In this document: piece by piece, positions 1-8,727 of the stretch
Numbering within the stretch: position 1 is the first letter of the stretch
Layout: each line of letters opens with the position of its first letter
DNA from: Hepatocystis sp. ex Piliocolobus tephrosceles
Taxonomy: Eukaryota > Apicomplexa > Aconoidasida > Haemosporida > Plasmodiidae
Direction of reading: 5' to 3'
Assembly: GCA_902459845.2 (NCBI GenBank)
Contig: CABPSV020000119.1
Location: 1 to 12,166, forward strand
DNA length: 12,166 bases
Translations under genes and position numbers: made by a program
Notes under the pieces: model-generated
The model's database searches: none
Told to the model about the DNA's origin: nothing
The model's input: the letters and a program-made list of their open reading frames with translations, nothing else

Positions 1-5
1 TATTA

Positions 6-108
<103 letters not shown>

Positions 109-784
109 TTTAACTTAAAACTTATTCCATTGATTTACTTTTGTATTTTTTATGTAATTTGTTCCTTTTTATTTTTACTATTTAACTGTTCAGTTTTTTT
201 ATTTACATTCTGTAGGTAATTGTTCGCTTATTTGTTTGTCCATATGTTTGTTCATTTATTTTTTATGGCTCCATAAATTTTACGCTTTGTAATTACAAGG
301 TTTTTATACTGTGATTTTTTTTTTTTTTTTTTTTTTTTGTAATTTCCTTTTAACACATAAAAATTTACACTTGCAATATTAATTACATTGATATATGCTA
401 CTATTGTTATTTTATTTATTTATTTTATTTTATTTTTTTTTCTCATTTGTGCTATATATTTAGAGAATAAGAGTGTGGTACACATATTTTTTTAGCATTT
501 TTTACAAACTTTGTTTTTAAAGCACATAACATGCTTTTTTTTTCGTTTTTATGTTTACACATTTGTTTCTGTTTTTAGGCTTTTACATTTGTGTTAGCTT
601 TTAGGCTTTTGCATTTGTTTTCATTTTTATATTTTATTTTATTTTTTTTTTTTTTATTTTTTTTTTCAAGCCCACAATTCACGTTAATACAATATATGTA
701 AGTTTATATATACACATATCTGAGTACGAAAAACAATCTAACACTGTTGTGGGGTAAAAAAATAACACTTAATAGCTGTTGAAA
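109..784. other. 5' flank of the 796 gene, non-coding
   Basis: No credible gene is visible on either strand. The stretch is T-rich on the plus strand, with a T24 run (315-338) and shorter T runs near 426-440 and 642-666. An imperfect direct duplication of about 20 bp (572-592 and 598-618, core TTTTAGGCTTTT followed by a one-base difference, then CATTTGT) lies about 200 bp before the gene. The region presumably contains the promoter and 5' UTR of the plus-strand gene, but I recognise no specific transcription factor site. An unseen upstream exon cannot be excluded. Confidence 0.6.
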
Positions 785-841
785 ATGCTTAAAAAATGTT
801 TGAGAGACTATGTTATGACTTACTTGATGAATTGCTTATAA
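785..841 (+). promoter_or_regulatory. Overlapping upstream ORF (18 codons)
   Basis: An ATG at 785 lies 11 bases before the annotated start of the 796 gene and in a different frame. It opens an 18-codon reading frame ending in TAA at 839-841, inside the main coding region. If the mRNA leader includes it, scanning ribosomes would meet it first, so it could lower translation of the main ORF. uORFs are common in Plasmodium leaders. The alternative is that the leader starts further downstream or that the gene model differs. Only the reading frame itself is seen; its effect is inferred. Confidence 0.4.
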
Positions 842-2202
842 CGAAATATAATTTACTACTCTCAATACAATTAAGTAATTTACAGAAAAAACATGTTCAT
901 AGTTATAAAAATAATGTTAAAGAAAGGAAAGAAAAAAAAAAAAAAAAATGGAACAACAAGCAGGACAGCTTGTTTAAATTTAAAGACTTTACATTTGTAC
1001 TTGAAAAAGAGAAATATTATACTCATTTTATGAATGTTAAAAAAAAGAAAAGAAAAAAAAAAGAAATATACAAAAAATTAAGGAAACAAATATTAGATTT
1101 AAATATATATTGTAAAAAAGTTATTTCTAAAAAAAAAAATAATAATGTTAAAAAATTAAATGAATATAATAGTTCCTATACATCAAATAAGTACTACAAA
1201 TATCAGTTTTTAAAATTATTTTTGTATAATTATGAAAAAAGAAATTTTTTTTTATTTAAAAAATGTATAACCTTTATTAAAAAGGTTTATTATGTTCATA
1301 ATAAAACGGTAGAAAAATTAAAAAAAAATATTTTATATAATGATAATCTTAAAAAATTAGCAAAAATAAAGAAAAAAAATAATCAAGAGTATTTCATTTA
1401 TTCTAAAAAAAAAAAAAAAAAAACGAATAATTATTATTATAATTCACAACACTACTTACGAAATGAATTGGGAAAATATATGTCCAAAAAGTTTTATAAT
1501 TTTTTTCCCAATTACAATTTTGAGGAACAGGAATTAGAAGAAAGAAATAATGGAGAAGAAAGACAGTGGAATGCAATGACGAAAGGAAACACAAGAATAA
1601 AAAACACTTTTCGAAATAACAACTTAAATTGTATGTTAAGTAATACAAAACAAATTAAAAATGGGTTTTTAAACAAAAAAAAAGAAATAAAAAGTAAAAT
1701 CTATATAAATAATAAAACAACTATTTATCTTTCTTCTAAAAAGTTAAACAAAAACTACAATTCGTTTTTAAAAAAATTCAATTTGTTTATTAACAAGCTG
1801 CGACTAAACAAAGAGAGAGACATGAAAAAAGAACATGCAGTAAATTCCAATCTTGTAAACGCTCTGTTGTATTTAAAACAGGATCATAGCATAAATAGCA
1901 GCATAAGCAACATAAGTAGCAATAAACAACCATGTATTAATAACAACGAGAACAAGGTTGATAATGACGTAAAAAGCAAATTAGATAAGAAGTGCGTGTA
2001 TAAAAAACATATCTCCATTGAGGAAACAGAAAAAAACATTTTAATTAAGAACAAAAGAATTTATAATTTTTCTGAAGTTATTACAATAATAAATAACTTA
2101 AAAACATATTTAGGTGTTATTAGAATGGACATATTTTATATTTCCATTTATTTTATTTCTTTTATGAACAACATTTTAAAAAAAATTAAAAATTATAAGT
2201 AA
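796..2202 (+). CDS. Lys/Asn-rich Plasmodium protein of unknown function
   Basis: A 468-residue ORF that I do not recognise. An in-frame TAA at 790-792 sits one codon before the ATG, which supports this start if there is no upstream exon. The first 35 residues are fairly hydrophobic and acidic-basic balanced (MFERLCYDLLDELL...). Most of the rest is strongly basic, with several poly-Lys runs (about residues 44-50, 82-90 and 203-210), Asn/Tyr clusters and a small acidic patch (EEQELEERNNGEE, about 247-259). A Ser/Ile/Asn-rich stretch lies near 365-380. The C-terminal 25 residues contain one hydrophobic segment (about 446-461) followed by KKIKNYK, which could be a tail anchor or an amphipathic helix. 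There is no signal peptide or known catalytic motif. The stop overlaps a GTAAAAAT sequence that resembles a Plasmodium splice donor, so the true C-terminus may be in another exon. The gene converges on the RAP gene, 287 bp away. Confidence 0.7.
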   Translation: MFERLCYDLLDELLITKYNLLLSIQLSNLQKKHVHSYKNNVKERKEKKKKKWNNKQDSLFKFKDFTFVLEKEKYYTHFMNVKKKKRKKKEIYKKLRKQILDLNIYCKKVISKKKNNNVKKLNEYNSSYTSNKYYKYQFLKLFLYNYEKRNFFLFKKCITFIKKVYYVHNKTVEKLKKNILYNDNLKKLAKIKKKNNQEYFIYSKKKKKKTNNYYYNSQHYLRNELGKYMSKKFYNFFPNYNFEEQELEERNNGEERQWNAMTKGNTRIKNTFRNNNLNCMLSNTKQIKNGFLNKKKEIKSKIYINNKTTIYLSSKKLNKNYNSFLKKFNLFINKLRLNKERDMKKEHAVNSNLVNALLYLKQDHSINSSISNISSNKQPCINNNENKVDNDVKSKLDKKCVYKKHISIEETEKNILIKNKRIYNFSEVITIINNLKTYLGVIRMDIFYISIYFISFMNNILKKIKNYK

Positions 2203-2250
2203 AAATAAGGAAGCGATTTATACACTTTATGCATTTTACCCTTATAACGA

Positions 2251-2310
<60 letters not shown>

Positions 2311-2489
2311 ATAGAAACATGTATAAAAATATTGTCATCATATAACACACCAAGTAGTATGTGTTTTTTTTTTCTCTCATACTGTTCATTTGAATCACAT
2401 ATTTTTTTTTTTTTTTTATTATATTTTAATTTATGATTTAGTTTTATGTTTGATATATAAAACATACACATATACACTACCCCTCCCCC
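2203..2489. other. Convergent intergenic spacer with A48 tract
   Basis: This 287-bp gap lies between two genes that end towards each other, so it should hold both 3' UTRs and polyadenylation signals. It contains an uninterrupted A48 run (2254-2301), a T17-type run near 2403-2417, and a short C-rich island (CCCCTCCCCC, 2480-2489) that stands out in the AT background right after the minus-strand stop. Small reading frames through the homopolymers encode only Phe or Lys runs and are not genes. Confidence 0.75.
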
Positions 2490-2514
2490 TCATGTTATTT
2501 TCATATTTGTCTCT

Positions 2515-2567
<53 letters not shown>

Positions 2568-5500
2568 AGTAACATCGTATATGCAAAAAAAAATATCTTG
2601 TTTTATTAAAAAGGAAGAAGGATCCAATGCAAACTGGAACATGTGCTTTAATTTAATCAAATGATTAAAGCCTTGTTTAACGTTTTCATTGGATCCTTCT
2701 TCCTTTTTAATAAAACAAGATATTTTTTTTTGCATATACGATGTTACTTCTTTTTTATTTTTTTCATTTTTACTTTTTGTTAAATATGTATAATTATAAT
2801 TGTTATTATCGTGCTTGTATTTTTGACTCGGGTAACACATTTGATGACCTAATTTGTTTTTTATATTCAGAAAATTAAGTGCCTTTTGTTTGTGTTTTAA
2901 AATTATGTTACTATTTTTATTTTGTTTCATTAATTTTGTCCATTTCTCCCGTTTCATTCTTTTCATATAAAAAGTATTTATCTTTTTTCTTTTTAAAAGA
3001 TCAAATATTAAATTATTTATATATTTTTTATTTATACTATTATCCGGATTTTTTTTTTTATTTTTTAAATATGTTTTGGCATCAATGCAAATATAATTAA
3101 AGCCTCTCGCTTTTATTAACTTAAGTATAGTATATTTTTTATAATTAATTATTTTTTTATTTTTTTTATTATTATGTGTGCCATAATATGATACGTATAC
3201 ACCACTACCACTACCACTACCACTACCACTACCACTACCACTACCACTACTATCGTTTTTGTAATCGTAATCATGTTCATTAATGTTATTATTATTTTTT
3301 GTTTTAATTTTATTATGAAAATTTAAACAGTAATAAAAATCGTAGTTATATAAAATATCAATAATTAGGAAATTATTTTTGTTTAATTTTATCATTGTTT
3401 CGTTATTGTTATAAGTTTTTTTTGTGTTTTTTTTTGCACAATTAAATATGTTACTGTCGTTATCATTAATACGGATATTTTCATCCTTTTCATCATAGTC
3501 ACATGCATTTTCACTAGACAATGTTAACAAATTAATAGCCATTGGAAATGTAAAATTTGATATATTTACATTTTCATAAACTTCAATATTTTGATCATAC
3601 ATTAATAATATATCTTTATATAATTCATGTGCGAAATTAAAATATTTTTTTTCATAATCATTTGTTTTATTTTCATTTTTAATTTGTTGAACAACTTGAA
3701 TATGTTTCATACTTTTTATTATTGCATGGTCAGAATATTTAACTTGAATTTTTTTTAAATTCAAATCATCTATATTGTAAATAGAAAATTTTTGTACGTT
3801 CTGCTTTGACAATGTAATTAGTTCATTAATGGTAATAATAATTTGGTTCATTTTTTTATTATTTTTGTTTGGGTACATATTTATGCAGTTCCAATTTGTA
3901 TCACACATTTTTATACTCATTTTTAATTCTTCTTTAACATTAAATGATGTTATATTTTTTAATAGTGTATAACATTGTAAAGGTAAAGAATAAAATATAT
4001 TTGTTAACAGGTACAATTTCTTTAACTGCTCTGTATTTAATTGTTCTGTATTTAACTGCTCTGTATTTAACTGCTCTGTATTTAACTGCTCTGTATTTAA
4101 CTGCTCTGTATTTTCTAACCGGTGTATATTTTTAAAAAAATAGTTGATAACATTTTCTACATTTAATCTACTTATTGTATTTAGGTTATTATTTGTATTA
4201 TAACTTGTTTTAAAATTCGAACAACGTAGCATACCAATTAACTGTAACATTTGTATACACTCATTTAACGAATCAAATTGAATAAAATTAAGAATCTTAT
4301 CAATATTTAAATATGATAATATATTATATAAATTAAATTTTAAAATTATATTCATAATTTTTATTATATAACTAGTATCTAAATATAATATATATTTTTT
4401 TAATTTATATAAATGATTTATAATTCTAGAATCTCGAACATTTAATTTTTCATATATACATAAAATATCAATAATATCATTACTACATAAATTATCATCT
4501 TTTATATTGTTTAATAATTTTAAACTTACCATTTTATAAATATCTAAATATAAATTATAAAATTTTAATTTACATTTTGTTTCTATATTATTATTCAATA
4601 TATTGTTTTTGTTATGTTTTGAAGACATTAAACTAATGTTTTTTTGTGTTATTAATTTTTTATTATTAGAGGAGAGACAATAATAATTTTCATTATAAAC
4701 ATTATTAACATGTTTAAGTTTGTTATCCCGTTTGTTGTTATCCAATTGTTGTACATGTAAGGAAACATTACTCCCTACATAATCGTCATACTCCTCCTCT
4801 TGTTCTAACTCAAAATCAATAAAATAACACATACTGTTTTCGTCCTGGAATTGATCTTCTTTTTTTTGTTTTTCACAATTTTTGATGACATATGCAGGAT
4901 ATTCAAAACTAAATTTGTCATATAAAAAAATTTTATTTTTATCTCTTTTCCTTTTTTTTAACAAATGGAAAAAATCATCCGACATATAATAATTTAAATC
5001 ATTTTGTTTATTTTTATTATTTAGAAAATTATTTTTATCTGATTGTGTTTTTTTTAAAAAATAATTTTTGTTTTCTTCAAAAATTATACTAATTTCTTTA
5101 TCTTGTTCATACACAATTTTATTAGGATAATTTTTTAACACATTAAATAAACAAGTCCTTAAAAATAAATGTTGATATAAAAACATAACTTCATTTTTAT
5201 CTAAATTTTTATTTATACATATTAACCTTTTTAGTATAATCTTTTCAAAATTTAAAAACATAACATTAGATTTGCCTAATAAATATATTAACACTATTAT
5301 TTGTTTTATGCTTAAACAATCGTTACGATAGGTTAATTCATTTATGAGACTTTTAATAAAATCGGTGTCATCTGTATTGGTACTTATAGAACTGGTACAA
5401 ATCATAGTAGTCCATTTTTTGTTCATCTTCAAAATATATTTATCAGGTTGTTCATACGTTTTTTCCGTTCCTACAATATGTATATTTTCATTACTTATTA

Positions 5501-6953
5501 ATTCTTCATTATCCTTCAAATGATTAGCTTCACTTTCTCTCAACTTATTAATCCTGTAATCTGTTTTTATATAAATATTCATATAATCACTAATGTTTAT
5601 TCTTTTTTTTTTTAAAAAATTAAAAAATTCTTTATTAATTATAATATTTCTATTTAATGATGCGAATAAAATATTTATAACTTCTTCTATTTTAAAACTG
5701 TTCATTTTTTCTATAATTATATGTTTAACACTTTCGATTAAATTTATTAGCATCTCTTCATTTTTCACATTATACTTTTTGTTCTCATTCGTTTCTGTAC
5801 CTGTATCTATACCTGCACCTGCACATGATTTTACATTTATTTTTTTAGTTATCAACTTATTAGTTAATACGGTAGCTGGCATGGGAGTCGATACGACAGT
5901 TGCTTTGTTTATAAAAATGTGTTGAGGTGTTTGTTCTAGTTGTACCCCTTGTGTTTTCTGTGCATTTGCTGATAAATACAATTTCTCACCTTCCTTTACT
6001 ACTACATTATTATTGCTCATATGTTTATAATATGTATCAATTTTATTCGTTGATTGCTTAAGTTGTTTTGTTTCATATTGTTGTATATTTTTGTTCTTAC
6101 TCATAAAATTATTAACTGTAAATGTAGTTAATTTATTTTGTTCTAATACATTATATATATGTAAAGCTGATATATACGTAAACATTAAATCTGTTGAGTT
6201 AAATAAATATAAATTTTTTTGTATAATTTTAATAAAATTTTTGATCATATAAAAAAAGGAATTAAAATAAATTACATTATTAATAAAATATAAACTATAA
6301 GAATAAAAAAATAAAGATAACGAATGATAATTTATATTTTTTAATTCATTATGTAACTTTACTATAGTTAAATTAAATATTTCATTTGTATATAATAGCT
6401 GACTAGTCATATCTTGTAATGTCAAATAATTATTTTTTGAAAGACTATAAGTTATTAATGTTAAATCTTTATATGATAAAGTTTTGTTCATTTTCATTAA
6501 AATACATTTACTAATCAAATTAATGTAATATATATTGTCAAATTTATTTTTTCTTAATACTAACAAAAGTAAACTTAAGTCTCTTAAATTTAATTTATAC
6601 ATTACATGTTCTAATTTATCACAAAAAAATGTTAATACTTTATCTTCTATATTTATAAATTTACTTAATAATTTTAATATAATCATAAAATCAACATAGT
6701 TATTTATTTCATTATTACATAATTTTAATATACATATATATAAAAAATTATTCCATATTTTTTTTTGTTTTACATTTTTTTTTTTACATAGTTCTACACA
6801 CTTTCGTATTTCCCCTATTTCCATTTTTTTCATTGTATTCATTTTAGGAGTATTTATATACTGTCTGTTCTGATTGAACCAAATTTGTCTATTTATATTT
6901 ATTCTCATTACATATTTTGAAGTGAATTGAAGTACGAACCTTGTCTTCATCAT
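2490..6953 (-). CDS. Heptatricopeptide-like RAP-domain protein, probably mitochondrial
   Basis: This 1487-residue single-exon ORF has an in-frame TAA three codons before its ATG. Residues 1-44 have nine Lys/Arg and no Asp/Glu, as in a mitochondrial presequence. Residues 85-268 form helical repeats of roughly 38-48 residues with recurring anchors (NLRDLSLLLLVL at 122, SYKDLTLITYSL at 160, NYHSLSLFFYSY at 208, NSTDLMFTYISAL at 252), the style of the heptatricopeptide repeats in apicomplexan organellar proteins. Similar helices recur further on. A divergent RAP domain lies near the C-terminus: IDILYNYDFYY (about 1195-1206), then YTILKLIKARGFNYICIDA and KKYINNLIFDLL (about 1273-1320). The two halves are split by a 60-residue low-complexity insert. 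Members of this family are thought to bind organellar RNA, including fragmented mitochondrial rRNA. Family membership is inferred from pattern only. Oddities are an NTEQL repeat, a (Ser-Gly)n insert, and a tail made from a 193-bp palindrome plus (TA)n. Confidence 0.8.
2517..2562. repeat. (TA)23 microsatellite inside a coding region
   Basis: Forty-six bases of pure TA directly adjoin the left arm of the palindrome. In the minus-strand RAP frame it encodes alternating Ile-Tyr (about residues 1465-1479), followed by only eight more residues. Because the unit is two bases, gain or loss of repeats not divisible by three units shifts the frame of the last residues. Confidence 0.93.
2562..2754. repeat. 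193-bp near-palindrome with perfect 68-bp arms
   Basis: Positions 2562-2629 and 2687-2754 are exact reverse complements over all 68 bases, including matched A9/T9 and A5/T5 runs. The 57-bp spacer is not random: GCTTTAAT (2645-2652) and ATTAAAGC (2664-2671) pair around the same centre (2658), as do AAAC (2631-2634) and GTTT (2682-2685). In RAP mRNA it would form a long hairpin. On the minus strand it encodes about residues 1400-1464, both arms being open in the frame used. Each arm contains a GGATCC near its inner end. It may be a true inverted duplication or an assembly fold-back. Confidence 0.95.
3201..3248. repeat. (ACCACT)8 hexamer repeat encoding Ser-Gly
   Basis: Eight copies of ACCACT, read on the minus strand as AGTGGT, encode a run of Ser-Gly dipeptides at about residues 1235-1251 of the RAP protein. 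The tract is much richer in GC than its surroundings and lies in the insert between the two halves of the RAP domain. It probably forms a flexible, unstructured linker. Confidence 0.95.
4021..4110. repeat. Six 15-bp tandem repeats encoding NTEQL
   Basis: Six head-to-tail copies of a 15-bp unit (TTTAACTGCTCTGTA on the plus strand). The second copy (4036-4050) carries two C-to-T changes (AACTGCTC becomes AATTGTTC). On the minus strand each encodes Asn-Thr-Glu-Gln-Leu, at about residues 949-978 of the RAP protein. The unit keeps the reading frame, so copy number can change without breaking the protein. The plus-strand reading through this tract is a shadow. Confidence 0.95.
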
Positions 6954-7186
6954 GTTTGTTTATCTATCGTTTGTATAATAAAACTTCTGTTTGGTGTTGT
7001 TTAGTTCTGTTTGGTGTTGTTTAGTTCTGTTTGGTGTTGTTTGTTTGTATTGTCCCCCAAAGAAAAAAAAAAAAAAAGTATGTATATGTAAGTAAGTAAG
7101 TAAATATGTATATATGCTACCAAGCCATTCTGTGTGGTTAAAAAAAATATGCACTCATATATACATATACACACGTGCAACCAGAA
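6954..7186. other. Short spacer between derlin and RAP genes
   Basis: This 233-bp gap has to contain the 3' end of the derlin transcript and the promoter and leader of the RAP gene, both on the minus strand. It holds a 20-bp minisatellite (6985-7044), an A15 run (about 7063-7077), a GTAA tetranucleotide repeat (7088-7104) and mixed TATA/CATA sequence. It is short for a Plasmodium promoter, so RAP transcription may start within or beyond the derlin coding region. Confidence 0.6.
6985..7044. repeat. 20-bp minisatellite, three copies, in RAP leader
   Basis: Three consecutive copies of TTCTGTTTGGTGTTGTTTAG, the third differing in its last bases. It begins 32 bases upstream of the RAP start codon, so it is probably transcribed in the 5' UTR, where it would read as CA/AC-rich repeats. 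It is not in a credible coding frame. Confidence 0.92.
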
Positions 7187-8368
7187 TCACTCATATTCCT
7201 CCTTATATATGTTATACATATGGTGAACACGAATGCGCTTTAAAAGGTACTGAAAAAAACGTTTCAAAAATTGAAACTTTAAATGTGTTTCGTAAGTAAA
7301 AAACAAATAACTTGATAATATAGATGCGACTTCATATAAAGAGAATTCATTATATAATAAGAAATTTTGTACAATAAAAAAAAAAGGAATATATTCAGCT
7401 TTAATAAAAAATAAATCGAAACAATTTATTAAGGTCCCTTCATTTATTCTACTCCAATAATATAAAATATATGTTGATAACACATAACCTAAATGATTAT
7501 ATTGTTCTTTATTTATATTTATTTTTATGTTATTTATATTGCTTTTAATAAAAAAGTTTTTTATATTGTAAATATGTTTTTTTAAATCTAATATATTTTC
7601 ATTATACATACTTCCAATTATTGTAAATAATATATTTGATAAATAACCATAAGTAAGAAATATTAAAAAATCTTCTGGTTGCTTATAATGTGCTATTTCA
7701 ACTGAAGACATATATATATTCAAATAATTAAACATTAATATATATTGTAAATATAAATTACCTATATATAAGAAAGGTGTAAATAATCTCCATACTTCTC
7801 CTTTTTCAAAAATTTTGTAAAAATCAAATATAATAAACTTATATACACTCTTATTAAAATGCATCGAAATGCTTAAAAACAATGTACTTAATAAATATAT
7901 TTTTGTTATAGGAGGGGTTCTGATGAAAGACTTTATATAAGAATATATATAATTGTTTTCCATATAATCAATATTAAATAAAACTTTTATATTTTCTTTT
8001 ATTTCATTGTATTTAGAGTTTACGAAAAATAACATATACTTTTTTTTTTGCCTCCTATTAGAATAATTTAAAATAAATTTTTTTTTTTTTTTTAAAATCT
8101 TTTTTTTTTCCTTATTATAACGATAATTATTATTATCAAAAGAGGATGAAGAAGTTGAAAAGTTTTGCAATTTAGCCCTATTTAGCATAACCTTTTTCTT
8201 TTCATAATTATTGGCACCTGTAGTATTAGTAGTTGTAGTATTTACTGGAACAAACTTTAGGACTTCACTTGAAAAAAATTTATTTGTAATAACTTTAGCA
8301 TCACAGTAGTAGTATCTATTACTGAAAAAAAATATGCTTAAGTAAATAAAATATTGTAATAAAAACAT
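7187..8368 (-). CDS. Derlin (DER1-like) protein, probably apicoplast-targeted
   Basis: A 393-residue single-exon ORF with an in-frame TAA five codons before the ATG. Residues 1-22 look like a signal peptide (hydrophobic, ending near YYCDA). Residues 25-115 are Asn/Thr/Ser/Lys-rich and very basic, as in an apicoplast transit peptide. The derlin domain follows: IRTPPITKIYLLS (149-161), the conserved Trp-Arg pair in EVWRLFTPF (W193, R194), and YMSSVEIAHYKQPEDFLIFL (219-238). Next come YYWSRINEG (303-311), which matches the family's WSRRNP motif, and hydrophobic segments to about 357. The usual GxxxG-His of the last helix is replaced by A348...S352-S353. A Lys/Asn-rich loop (about 260-292) enlarges the domain. 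Derlins form retrotranslocation channels in ERAD; symbiont-derived versions serve protein import across the apicoplast periplastid membrane. That location is inferred from the leader. It could instead act in the ER. Confidence 0.85.
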   Translation of the reverse strand: MFLLQYFIYLSIFFFSNRYYYCDAKVITNKFFSSEVLKFVPVNTTTTNTTGANNYEKKKVMLNRAKLQNFSTSSSSFDNNNYRYNKEKKKILKKKKKFILNYSNRRQKKKYMLFFVNSKYNEIKENIKVLFNIDYMENNYIYSYIKSFIRTPPITKIYLLSTLFLSISMHFNKSVYKFIIFDFYKIFEKGEVWRLFTPFLYIGNLYLQYILMFNYLNIYMSSVEIAHYKQPEDFLIFLTYGYLSNILFTIIGSMYNENILDLKKHIYNIKNFFIKSNINNIKININKEQYNHLGYVLSTYILYYWSRINEGTLINCFDLFFIKAEYIPFFFIVQNFLLYNEFSLYEVASILSSYLFFTYETHLKFQFLKRFFQYLLKRIRVHHMYNIYKEEYE

Positions 8369-8381
8369 TTTCTTTTTTTTT

Positions 8382-8383
<2 letters not shown>

Positions 8384-8430
<47 letters not shown>
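8384..8430. repeat. T47 homopolymer, poly(A) leader of derlin mRNA
   Basis: A 47-base T run separated by a single A from a further T10 run. Read on the minus strand it puts nearly 60 adenines immediately before the derlin ATG. The lone A supplies the in-frame TAA that closes the frame upstream of the start codon. Confidence 0.9.
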
Positions 8431-8431
<1 letters not shown>

Positions 8432-8432
8432 A

Positions 8433-8439
8433 AGGGGGA
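8433..8439 (+). promoter_or_regulatory. G-box-like element upstream of derlin
   Basis: AGGGGGA fits the Plasmodium G-box pattern (purine-N-GGGG-C/A) described upstream of heat-shock and other genes. It lies 65 bases before the derlin ATG, just beyond the poly(A) leader. A second match, GGGGGGA on the minus strand, is at 8903-8909. Both stand out in an almost G-free background, but the pattern is short and its function here is only inferred. Confidence 0.3.
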
Positions 8440-8658
8440 GAGGAAGAAAGATATAAGCAAAATGATAAAAACCAAAAAAAATTACTCTATAACAACAAAC
8501 AGTTTTATTCTCATTTTTTTTTAGTTTTACACAAACATAACAAAAAAAAAAAAAAAAAAAAAAATCACATTTATACGTGTTTTCTCTTATATTATTACAT
8601 TCCTTCTTCTATATTTTTACATTTATTGAAGTTATGCAAAAATGTTATTTATTTATTT

Positions 8659-8659
<1 letters not shown>

Positions 8660-8727
<68 letters not shown>
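8660..8727. repeat. T68 homopolymer
   Basis: Sixty-eight consecutive T bases, the longest homopolymer in the window, about 290 bp upstream of the derlin start. Such tracts exclude or position nucleosomes and are common in Plasmodium promoters. The exact length is unreliable in any assembly. Confidence 0.9.

Noticed and set aside
1403..1648. Minus-strand ORF of 81 codons
   Set aside because: It lies wholly inside the plus-strand gene, is Phe-rich from the complement of Lys runs, and shows no domain.
2186..2477. Minus-strand small ORFs through the A48 tract
   Set aside because: They consist mainly of poly-Phe from the homopolymer in the convergent 3' region.
2478..2491. C-rich island as a G-quadruplex on the minus strand
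   Set aside because: Only two G-tracts are present, and four are needed.
2562..2754. Palindrome as a transposon terminal repeat, tRNA or other known RNA
   Set aside because: There is no transposase, no target-site duplication and no conserved RNA fold. It lies within a coding frame.
3944..4135. Plus-strand ORF with LTALY repeats
   Set aside because: Antisense shadow of the NTEQL minisatellite in the RAP gene.
5593..5925. Plus-strand ORF of 110 codons
   Set aside because: Antisense to the RAP coding region. Its hydrophobic sequence is the complement of Asn/Lys-rich codons.
6960..7299. Small ORFs on both strands in the derlin-RAP spacer
   Set aside because: Their content is the 20-bp minisatellite, a poly-Phe run, or antisense of the derlin 3' end.
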